A stretch of DNA of 64,000 nt from DASWJS01 sp036397035 (GTDB taxonomy: Bacteria > Actinomycetota > AC-67): assembly GCA_036397035.1 (NCBI GenBank), contig DASWJS010000019.1:1-64000 (forward strand). The letters run 5' to 3'. Below, piece after piece: positions 47,991 through 55,450 of this stretch. Under the pieces are notes generated by a model. That model did not search any database. It saw only the letters and a program-made list of their open reading frames with translations, and was not told the DNA's origin. The position numbers and the translations under genes are program-made. How positions within the stretch are numbered: position 1 is the stretch's first letter; every line of letters starts with the position of its first letter.

Positions 47991-48854
47991 TCAGTGCGGT
48001 TCGTCGCCGGCGCGCGCCGGCTCGGCCGAGGCCGCGGGAAGCACCTGGACGGCGGGACGGCGCCTGGTCAGTGCCGCCGCGAGGCCGAACACGATCGCGG
48101 CGAGCAGCACGATCGTTCCACCGGCAGGCAGCGCCAGCGCTCGCGCGATCGTGAGACCGCCGGTGACCGAGCCCACGCCGACGGCCGCCGCGCCGGTGAG
48201 CGTGGATCGGAACGAGCGAGCGAACGCCTGGCTCGCGCCGACCGGCAACACCATCAACGCGGCGACGAGAAGGATCCCGACGACGCGCATCGAGACGACC
48301 ACCGTGATGGCGGCCATCACGGCGAGGAGCGAGTTCAGCGCGTCGACCGGCAGGCCCGCGACGCGAGCCGCCTCCTCGTCGAGCGCCACTGCGAACAGCG
48401 CGCGTCCGATCACCGCGACGAGGGCGACGATGGCGGCGCCGAGCCCTGCGATCATCCAAACCTCCGAGGGCGAGACGGTCAGGATCGCCCCGAACAGGTA
48501 CGACAGGATGTTCGCGTCCAGCGAATGCGAGACGCCGGTCAGGACGACGCCCCCGGCGATGCCGCCGTAGAAGAACAGCGCGAGCGCGAGGTCGCCGGAC
48601 GTCGCGCGCCGCGCGCGAATCCGCTCGAGCGCGAGCGCGCCGAGCACCGCGACGACGAGCGCCGACCACACCGGCCACACGCCCGCCAGCAAGCCGGCGG
48701 CCACGCCCGCGAACGCGACGTGGCCGAGACCGTCGCCGAGCAGCGACAGCCGGCGCTGCACCAGGAAGGTCCCGATGAGCGGCGCGCACGCCCCCACCAC
48801 AACGCCGGCCGCGAGCGCGAGCTGCATGTAGGAGCGATCGAAAGGCCAGGGCAT
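47991..48854 (-). CDS. znuB: Zinc ABC transporter permease
   Basis: A 287-residue membrane permease of the ABC-3 family for zinc or manganese, with about eight or nine spans. Characteristic are QRRLSLLGDGLGHVAFAGVA near the N-terminus, the SYLFGAILTVS segment, and VVGILLVAALMVLPVG near the C-terminal half. Two copies would form the pore for the ZnuC ATPase. The start is taken at ATG 48854, which shares one base with the znuC stop (TGATG) and follows GGAGGG inside znuC. A GTG at 48875 is less likely. The C-terminal tail is Ala/Glu/Arg-rich. Together with zur upstream this supports zinc as the substrate, although manganese cannot be excluded by sequence alone. Confidence 0.93.
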   Translation of the reverse strand: MPWPFDRSYMQLALAAGVVVGACAPLIGTFLVQRRLSLLGDGLGHVAFAGVAAGLLAGVWPVWSALVVAVLGALALERIRARRATSGDLALALFFYGGIAGGVVLTGVSHSLDANILSYLFGAILTVSPSEVWMIAGLGAAIVALVAVIGRALFAVALDEEAARVAGLPVDALNSLLAVMAAITVVVSMRVVGILLVAALMVLPVGASQAFARSFRSTLTGAAAVGVGSVTGGLTIARALALPAGGTIVLLAAIVFGLAAALTRRRPAVQVLPAASAEPARAGDEPH

Positions 48855-49624
48855 CAGCGCAGTCCCTCCAGCCACAGCGGGAGGTCGCCCGCGTGGACGC
48901 CGAGGCTGACGCCCGTTTCCGCGAGGGTGCGCGGCGTCCCGTCGAAGAGCACCCGGCGACGAAGCACGATGACCCGGTCGAGATCCTCGGCCACCGCTCC
49001 CAGCTCGTGGGAGACGAGCAGCACGGCCGCGCCGCGTTCGCGGACCGCCGCCACGAGCGAGTCGCGGAAGCGGCGCTGCGACGCGGCATCAACGCCTGCC
49101 ACGGGCTCGTCCAGGATGAGCAGCTCGGGCGCGCTCGCCAGCGCCTTGGCGATCAGCGCTCGTTGCTGCTGTCCGCCGGACAGCTCGCGGATGCGGCGCG
49201 CGCGCAGGTCCGCGAGTCCCACCGCGTCCAGCGCCTCGTCGACCGCGCGCCGGTCCGCCGCCCCGGGTTGCCGCCACCAGCCGCGCCGGGCGACACGCCC
49301 GGCCGCGACCACTTCGCGGACGGTCGCCGGCAGGTCGAACGACAGGACGTGTCGCTGCGGGACGTACCCGATGCGCCAGGGCTCCCGGACGCTCGACGGG
49401 TCGCCTCCGAGCACGACGGCCGAGCCGGACGCCGCGGGGAGCAGCCCCAGCAGGATTCGCAGCAACGTCGACTTGCCCGACCCGTTCGGTCCGACGAGCG
49501 CCACGAACTCGCCGGGCTCGATCGCGAAGGACACGTCCTCGAGCACCGGCTCGGCGCCGTACGCGAAGGAGATCGAGCGCGCCTCGAGGACCGGTGCGCC
49601 GGAAGCGGCTCGACGAACCGTCAT
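48854..49624 (-). CDS. znuC: Zinc ABC transporter ATP-binding protein
   Basis: A 256-residue ABC ATPase with all motifs: Walker A GPNGSGKST near residues 44-52, Q-loop in GYVPQRH, signature ELSGGQQQR near 146-154, Walker B LLILDEPVAGVD near 164-175, and the switch His in SHELG. It powers metal import with ZnuB and ZnuA. The ATG at 49624 overlaps the znuA stop (ATGA), and its stop overlaps the znuB start. The family also covers manganese and iron importers; assignment to zinc rests on the neighbouring Zur-type regulator and Zur-like box. Confidence 0.94.
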   Translation of the reverse strand: MTVRRAASGAPVLEARSISFAYGAEPVLEDVSFAIEPGEFVALVGPNGSGKSTLLRILLGLLPAASGSAVVLGGDPSSVREPWRIGYVPQRHVLSFDLPATVREVVAAGRVARRGWWRQPGAADRRAVDEALDAVGLADLRARRIRELSGGQQQRALIAKALASAPELLILDEPVAGVDAASQRRFRDSLVAAVRERGAAVLLVSHELGAVAEDLDRVIVLRRRVLFDGTPRTLAETGVSLGVHAGDLPLWLEGLR

Positions 49625-50481
49625 TCGCAGCCGAGCGCGCTCGTCAACACGGAAAGGTTCTCGCGCATGACCGAAGCGTAGGTCCCCCCTTCACGCACCG
49701 CCTCTTCGGAGAGCCCCTCCACGGGGTCGAGCGTCGCGGTGGTCACGCCGGCTTCGCGCGCGAGCGTCTCCGCGACCCTGGGGGAGACGAGAGACTCGGT
49801 GAAGATCGTCGTGACGCCGTGGTCGCGCACCAGGTCGGCCAGCTCCGCCAGGCGTTTCGGGTTCGGTTCGCTTCCCGGCGAGACGCCGGCGATCGGCTCC
49901 TGCCTGAGGTCGTAGCGGTCCGCGAGGTAGCCAAACGCCGCGTGCGCGGTGACGATCACGCGGGTGTCGCAGTCGCGCAACGCCACGGTGAACTCGCCGT
50001 CGAGCGCGCTCATCTCGCCCGCGTACGCGGTCGCCCGCGACGCGAACTCGTCGGTGGCGTCGGGCTCGAGCTCGGAAAGGCGGTCGCGAACGACATCGAT
50101 CATCTCGCGCATGCGGAGCGGGTCGAGCCACACATGCGGGTCGGCGGTCTCTTCGCCGGCGAGCAGGTCGAGCGAGGCGCCGGCGCGCTGCTTCGCCACG
50201 GTCTCCAGCGAGGGCTGGAATCCGCTCCCGAGGTACAGGATCAAGTCCGCGTTCAGAAGAGCGTCGAGGTCTCTCGTCGTCGGCTCGAGGTCGTGCGGCT
50301 CGGCGCCCGGGGGAGTGAGGTTCGTCACCGCCACCAGGTCGCCACCCACCCGGGCGGCGATCTCGTAGAGGGGGTAGAACCCCGCTACGACGGCGAGCTT
50401 CGGTTCGGTGGCGGAGGGTGGGGTCGTCGCGCAGGCGCCGCTGAGGAGCGCCAGAGCGGCAGCCGCGATGCGGACCTTCAT
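49621..50481 (-). CDS. znuA: Zinc-binding lipoprotein of the ABC importer
   Basis: A 286-residue metal-binding lipoprotein with lipobox LLSGAC (Cys 16). Metal ligands of the ZnuA/TroA family are present: His in AEPHDLEPTTR (about residue 60), His in ADPHVWLDP (about 115), His in TAHAAFGY (about 180) and the last acidic residue in the TTATLDPVEG region. The usual His-rich charged loop is short or absent. It captures zinc outside the cell and passes it to ZnuB. The start ATG 50481 gives a normal lipoprotein signal; longer in-frame starts would precede the signal with residues covering the promoter. A Fur/Zur-type palindrome lies 24-38 bases upstream. Confidence 0.93.
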   Translation of the reverse strand: MKVRIAAAALALLSGACATTPPSATEPKLAVVAGFYPLYEIAARVGGDLVAVTNLTPPGAEPHDLEPTTRDLDALLNADLILYLGSGFQPSLETVAKQRAGASLDLLAGEETADPHVWLDPLRMREMIDVVRDRLSELEPDATDEFASRATAYAGEMSALDGEFTVALRDCDTRVIVTAHAAFGYLADRYDLRQEPIAGVSPGSEPNPKRLAELADLVRDHGVTTIFTESLVSPRVAETLAREAGVTTATLDPVEGLSEEAVREGGTYASVMRENLSVLTSALGCE

Positions 50482-50504
50482 CGAAACGGCCTTCTTTCCT
50501 ATAA

Positions 50505-50519
50505 TGAGAATCATCCTCA
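50505..50519 (-). promoter_or_regulatory. Zur-type operator in front of znuA
   Basis: TGAGAATCATCCTCA is a 7-1-7 inverted repeat with six of seven matching positions, the form bound by Fur/Zur proteins. It overlaps a TATAAT-like stretch (50500-50505) and lies 24 bases before the znuA start, so zinc-loaded Zur should block the promoter. Confidence 0.7.
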
Positions 50520-50568
50520 TCAACGGCCCGGAGCGTAGCATGGCGAGGAAGACGCGATCAACGCGGCG

Positions 50569-51006
50569 TCAGCGGCACGCGGGGCACAGGCCCGTGAGGT
50601 CGAGCCGATGGCTCGTCACCCTCCAGCCGGCTCGCCCCGCCACCTTGTCCAGGGCCGCCGTCGCCGAGCGCTCGAGCTGCGCGGAGGCGGTGAAGTCCTC
50701 GACGGTCCCGCACGAGGTGCAGATCAGGTGGTGGTGGTGCTCGCCGAGGTCCTCGGCCAGCTCGAACGCGGCGTAGTCGCCGCGCGTGACGATGCGGTGC
50801 ACGACCGTGGCTTGCTCCAGCACCGCGAGGTTGCGATAGACCGAGCTGAGTGCAAGCCCCTTCTTCGCCTTCATGATCTCGGGGATCGTGAGCGGGCGGT
50901 CCGCGGAACCGAGCATCTCGACGAGGGCACGCCGCTGCGTGGTGAAGCGCTGGCCCGCGCGCCGCAGGCGCAGCACGGTCATCTCCTCAAGCTCCGGGTC
51001 GATCAC
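50569..51006 (-). CDS. zur: Fur-family zinc uptake regulator
   Basis: A 145-residue Fur-family repressor. The winged helix covers about residues 10-85 (QRFTTQRRALVEML, SSVYRNLAVLEQ). The dimer and metal domain has HHHHLICTSCGTVEDF and the end LCPAC, giving two C-x2-C pairs for the structural zinc, and the His cluster for the sensing site. The location just upstream of znuA, with a Zur-type box between them, favours Zur over Fur. The start is GTG 51006; an ATG at codon 9 is possible. A direct repeat of TGAGAAC lies 21 bases in front and may allow self-control. The gene is on the same strand as the zinc genes, 87 bases upstream of znuA. Confidence 0.93.
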   Translation of the reverse strand: MIDPELEEMTVLRLRRAGQRFTTQRRALVEMLGSADRPLTIPEIMKAKKGLALSSVYRNLAVLEQATVVHRIVTRGDYAAFELAEDLGEHHHHLICTSCGTVEDFTASAQLERSATAALDKVAGRAGWRVTSHRLDLTGLCPACR

Positions 51007-51026
51007 GACGGGAGCGTATCAGAGAA

Positions 51027-51044
51027 TGAGAACCGTTTGAGAAC
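51027..51044 (-). promoter_or_regulatory. Direct repeat upstream of zur
   Basis: TGAGAAC, four bases, TGAGAAC (51027-51033 and 51038-51044). Each copy resembles half of the 7-1-7 box in front of znuA (TGAGAAT). It may be a site for autoregulation by Zur. Confidence 0.4.
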
Positions 51045-51058
51045 GGCGTGCGAGCCTG

Positions 51059-54000
51059 CTAGGTCGGCTTCTCCGGGGTCGTGCGCGTCCGCGAAGTCCT
51101 GGTCGTGGGCGTACCCGAGCCCTCGCTCAGCACGCGCAGCTTCTGCAGCTCGGTCTCCATTACCTCGAGCCGCTTGGCCATCTCGACGACCTCCGTCTTC
51201 GCCACGAGCGCCTCTTCGCCGGTGAGCCTCTCCGCGGCCACGACCGCTTCGGTGACTGGCTGCGTCACCTCGCCGAGGATCGGCTGCTCCTTCGACACGA
51301 TCGACACGCCCCGCACCTGGTTTCCCTCTTCGTAGAGGATCACGCGCTCGTCCGGGCCGGGCGGCCGCGTCTCGCCACGAACGATTCCCAGGATGTCCTT
51401 CCCCGGCTCGTAGGGCCGATGCTCGACGACGTAGCCCTTCTCACCCAACTCGGTGATCGCATCGTGGACGGGCTTGTCGAGGACGTAGTCGGAAGGAGGC
51501 CGCCCGGACGGGGGCTCGGAAGGCTTGGACGGCGACGAGGGCGATGGCGGCGGCGGCGGTGGTGGCGACTGGCTGCCGAACTTGCTGCCGCCGAACCCCG
51601 ACATCGCCTGCATCATCGCCAAGCGCAGCTTCGCCATGAGCTGCTCGACCCACTTCATCGGGTCGAGGTCCTGGATCGTCGTCGCGCCGCGGCGCAGCGA
51701 GCTGGCGCGCACGCCGCCGCCGCCTCCGAGTTCGTCGAGCCCCGCTTCGTCGAAGGTTGCCGCCGAGAACCTGCCGAACTTGTCCGGCAGGATCATGCAG
51801 CAGAACTCCTCGAACAGCCGGTCGAACACCGGCGCGATCGGAACGGCGGACAGCCAGTAGCTCACGGTCGGGAAGCTCTTCACGTACCGGCGCCGTGAGA
51901 AGTTGCAGACCTTGTAGACCTGGTTCCCGCGCACGCTCACGCAGGCGAGGTACAGCTTCTCCTTCCCGGTCGGCTCGGGACCGCGCACGAGGAAGTGGTC
52001 GCACAGGCAGTCCTTCAGGTACTGCAGGAATCCCCCGGTCAGGTCGACGAACGCCTCCAGGATGGCGGTGCGGTACGCCGCCAGATGCTGGTAGGGGAAC
52101 CGCACGCCCGGCGTCAGCAGGGACCCGTCGACGATCGTGATCGTGTCGCTGACGTCGTTGAGGACGTACGCGGATCGACCGTCCACGTCCGTGGCGATGG
52201 ACACCGGCCCGACCTGGGCCGGGATGATCGCTTGCGGGACAGGGGCGTTCGTCGACAGGTCCAGGAGCCGGACTGCGTAGGAGTCCTCCAGCCCGACGAG
52301 GAGCACGCCCCCCGGCTCGTAGACGCCCAGGGTCACCGGCGTCCGCCCGAGCGGGACCGACACCGGCGTCGACCCGGACTTGACGGGCTTGCCGTCGCCG
52401 GCGAAGACGCGCAGGCGCTTGTCGCCGGTGCCGCTCACGACGTAGACGGCGCCGCCCTTGTCGCCCGCCGGCCGGGTCACGACCGCGAGGTCGTCCTCGC
52501 CGGTCTCGCCGAGCGCGATCGGGCTGAACAGCGCGTCGCCGGTGGGAACGCGGTAGCCGAAGACGGTGTCGTAGCGCCCGGCGAGCACCGAACCGCTGGA
52601 CCCGAGCGCGACGCACTCGCCGGTCGCCGTCAGACGCATCTGACCCGAGGCGGCGAAGGACGTGACCGGCGTGGGGCTCGTGTCGACGGCGTCGGGCACG
52701 ATCTTGTACAGGCCGCTCCCGACGCCGATGGCGTAGACGGACTTCGCGTCGGCCGCGGTCGTGCCGAGCGTCACCAGGCGCACGCCGCAGATCGTCTCCA
52801 TGCGCCCCCACGAGATTCCCTTGTCGGAGATCGTGCCGGCACGGAAGAGCGTGTCCTTCCCGGTGCGGGTCGGCGCGATCATGAAGATCCGCTTGCCGTC
52901 GGGCGAGAACGCGACGTCGCGCACGGCGTCGGTGCCGGCGGATGCGGGAGCCTCACTGCCGGCGATCGGGTCTACTTGCGCGACGAGCGCACGCTTCTTC
53001 AGGTCGTAGCGGTTGATCGTCGTCCCGGGTCGCTTGAGGTTCAGGCCGGGCCCGACGGTGTACGCCTCGGCGCCGCCGGGACGCAGGCGGATGCGCGTGT
53101 GGTTCCCGCGTCCGAAGATCGTGCCCATCGGGACGTCGGCGAGCGGGTAGTCGGGGAACGGACGCGCCGAGTCGAACAGCGCGCAGAACGTCTCGCTGCG
53201 CAACAGCTCGCGCAGGCGCGTGTAGAAGTCGCGCAGGACCGCGTCCTCGGCGTCGGAGACGTAGATGAGCGCGCCGTTGCGCTGGTTCAGGAACTGCGCG
53301 ACGAGCGTCGAGAGCACCGACCGCCGTCCCGTGATCTCTTTGGTGGTGCGCGAGGTCCTGCGGCGCGGTCGCGGCGCGCCGTCGTCGCCCGCCTCCAGCT
53401 CCTCGCGCAGGAACCGTTCGATCGGACGAACGCACTCTTCGTAGAAGTCCCACAGCAACGTGCCGGCGAGCAGCGCCTCGGGGTCGTCCCCTGCGTGCGG
53501 GTCGTAGCGCTCGAGGTCGAACCGGAGATTCCCACGGTCGGGGTCGAGGCCGAAGAACAGCGCGACCTCGCCGTCGCCGTCGTCCAGGACCGGCTTCTCC
53601 GACTCCTTCTCCAGCGATTCGATCATCTCGACGACGTCGAGCTTCCGGTTCTTGGACAGCACGACGTCGTTGCCCTCGGCGTCGATCGCGTAGCCGTCGC
53701 GAACGGTGACGGCGCGACGCTGCTCTCCTTCCTTGTCCGGCCCGCAGACGACCTGGAGCCCGTCCACGATTCCCCAGCCGTGCAAGTGCCGCTTGTGGCG
53801 GCGCAGGGTGTGCTCCTCGCAGAGCAAGTCGAGGGCGTCCTGGACCGTATCGGCGCCGGCGAGTCCGCACGTGGAGTTGTCGTAGTCGACGTCGGCGGCG
53901 GTCAGCTCGGTCAAGGAGGGGAACCGGTCGCGACAGTCGTCCAGGAGCGTGATCGCGCCGGTCTTGACGCGCAGCAGCGCAAGAGGCGCGTGGCGGTGCT

Positions 54001-55438
54001 CGATGCCCTCCGGCGGCCGTGACGCCGGGTTGCCGGCGGCGTCGCGCGGCCACTCGACGTCGGCAATCGCGGTTCGCGCCGGGATCAGCCAGTAGTCGCC
54101 GGTGTTGTACGTGCCTTCGTCGAACCGCACTTCGACGCCGTCTTCGAGCGCGATCCAGCCGTCGCCGGCGGGATCCATCGCGACCGCGCCCTCGGAGTCC
54201 CAGCGCCGCAGCTTCGGGTTCACCGGGAAGTCCGCGCGGTCGAACGTCGCCGCCGGGTCCAGCGGGAGCTTGTCGCCCTCGGGCGGGGCGTCGATCCGCA
54301 CGAGCACGCCGGGCGTGCCCGACAGCTCGCGCGTGTCGTCGAGCAGCTCGACGAACTGCGCGCTGGAGAAGCCGAGGACCTCGTCCTTGCCGACGGAGTC
54401 CACGCGCACGTGGTTGCCGACTTGGCCGAGCCACCGCGAGGCGACGGAGCCGTTGTCGCGCGACCACTTGAAGGTCGCCTCGTCGCGCGTTCCGCCCGCG
54501 TGGACCTCGACGCGATAGAGCTGGTTCTCAAGGCGCCGGTAGCCGGCGTTCGCCGGCAGGATGCAGGGGTCGGCGCTTGCCTGCTGCGGCGTCGCGCGGG
54601 CGCGAAGTCGGCCCGTCGTCGCGGCGCGGCCTCCGGCGCTCGCGGGCAGGTCGCGCGGGTGCGGCGCGTCGCGGCAGGTGTCGATGCCCGACCCTTCGAG
54701 CCGGGCGAGCCGAACCTGACCGACGACCTTCGTGCGCGTTGCCGTGTCGGGCCCGCCGAGCGCGCTTTCGATCAGGTCCGGATCGTCGAGCGCGCTGACG
54801 TGCCGCTCCCAGACGTCCGCGTAGACCAGGTAGGCCCCGTTGGACAGGTCGAGCGCAGGCGCCGCGTTCCCCGACGTGACGTTGGGGGGCGACGGCAGGT
54901 CGGGCTGGGTCGTGTAGGAGAGCACCCGGCGAAGCCGCGCGGGCCCGGCCGCCTTCATCGCGTCCACGTCGGTCTCGGCGAGCGGCGGCGCGAAGCGCAT
55001 CATCCGCTTGTCGGTGTCGACGGTGGTGATCCGCGCGACGTGCGCCGGCCCCGACCCGGCGCTCAGCTCGACCCACTCGTGCGCGACGAACGGCCTCCCG
55101 TCGGCGACGAGCGCGGCCACGACGGCGCGGTCCTTCTGGAACGACTCCACCGCGACCGGATCGTGGGACAGCTCGCACAGGACGCCCTCGACGTAGAGAC
55201 GTCCCTCACCGATGGTCAGGTCGGAGCCGCCGGGAGCGATCCCGATCTCGAACCCGCCGCCCGTCTTCGGAGCGCCCGCCGGGCCGATCGTGTCGCGGTG
55301 ACCCGTCCGCGCCAGGTGGAGCCGGATGTCCTCGGCTTCGTTCCAGTCCGCGTCGAGCTGGACGCGGCCCTGCTGCATTCGCACGCTGGCATAGGCCTTC
55401 TGCGGCCGGAAGGTCGATCGAGTGAAGTCCCCTTGCAT
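51059..55438 (-). CDS. Giant DUF6519/beta-propeller protein of the contractile injection system
   Basis: A 1459-residue protein. The N-terminus MQGDFTRSTFRPQKAY and MQQGRVQLDADWNEAEDI are the signature of the DUF6519 proteins that accompany phage-tail-like injection systems. After a long region of unknown fold (about 60-780) comes a beta-propeller-like part (about 790-1130; VRDVAFSPDGKRIFMI, VYVVSGTGDKRLRVF, AYVLNDVSDTITIVDG). Then follow a helical Cys-containing region, a poly-Pro linker (about 1300-1325) and a final coiled coil (VVEMAKRLEVMETELQKLR). It is the last gene of the leftward operon and ends 52 bases before zur. Size, repeats and place suggest a surface-exposed or fibre-like baseplate part that contacts the target, but this is inference. 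Confidence 0.85.
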   Translation of the reverse strand: MQGDFTRSTFRPQKAYASVRMQQGRVQLDADWNEAEDIRLHLARTGHRDTIGPAGAPKTGGGFEIGIAPGGSDLTIGEGRLYVEGVLCELSHDPVAVESFQKDRAVVAALVADGRPFVAHEWVELSAGSGPAHVARITTVDTDKRMMRFAPPLAETDVDAMKAAGPARLRRVLSYTTQPDLPSPPNVTSGNAAPALDLSNGAYLVYADVWERHVSALDDPDLIESALGGPDTATRTKVVGQVRLARLEGSGIDTCRDAPHPRDLPASAGGRAATTGRLRARATPQQASADPCILPANAGYRRLENQLYRVEVHAGGTRDEATFKWSRDNGSVASRWLGQVGNHVRVDSVGKDEVLGFSSAQFVELLDDTRELSGTPGVLVRIDAPPEGDKLPLDPAATFDRADFPVNPKLRRWDSEGAVAMDPAGDGWIALEDGVEVRFDEGTYNTGDYWLIPARTAIADVEWPRDAAGNPASRPPEGIEHRHAPLALLRVKTGAITLLDDCRDRFPSLTELTAADVDYDNSTCGLAGADTVQDALDLLCEEHTLRRHKRHLHGWGIVDGLQVVCGPDKEGEQRRAVTVRDGYAIDAEGNDVVLSKNRKLDVVEMIESLEKESEKPVLDDGDGEVALFFGLDPDRGNLRFDLERYDPHAGDDPEALLAGTLLWDFYEECVRPIERFLREELEAGDDGAPRPRRRTSRTTKEITGRRSVLSTLVAQFLNQRNGALIYVSDAEDAVLRDFYTRLRELLRSETFCALFDSARPFPDYPLADVPMGTIFGRGNHTRIRLRPGGAEAYTVGPGLNLKRPGTTINRYDLKKRALVAQVDPIAGSEAPASAGTDAVRDVAFSPDGKRIFMIAPTRTGKDTLFRAGTISDKGISWGRMETICGVRLVTLGTTAADAKSVYAIGVGSGLYKIVPDAVDTSPTPVTSFAASGQMRLTATGECVALGSSGSVLAGRYDTVFGYRVPTGDALFSPIALGETGEDDLAVVTRPAGDKGGAVYVVSGTGDKRLRVFAGDGKPVKSGSTPVSVPLGRTPVTLGVYEPGGVLLVGLEDSYAVRLLDLSTNAPVPQAIIPAQVGPVSIATDVDGRSAYVLNDVSDTITIVDGSLLTPGVRFPYQHLAAYRTAILEAFVDLTGGFLQYLKDCLCDHFLVRGPEPTGKEKLYLACVSVRGNQVYKVCNFSRRRYVKSFPTVSYWLSAVPIAPVFDRLFEEFCCMILPDKFGRFSAATFDEAGLDELGGGGGVRASSLRRGATTIQDLDPMKWVEQLMAKLRLAMMQAMSGFGGSKFGSQSPPPPPPPSPSSPSKPSEPPSGRPPSDYVLDKPVHDAITELGEKGYVVEHRPYEPGKDILGIVRGETRPPGPDERVILYEEGNQVRGVSIVSKEQPILGEVTQPVTEAVVAAERLTGEEALVAKTEVVEMAKRLEVMETELQKLRVLSEGSGTPTTRTSRTRTTPEKPT

Positions 55439-55450
55439 CGTGAGTGCCCC

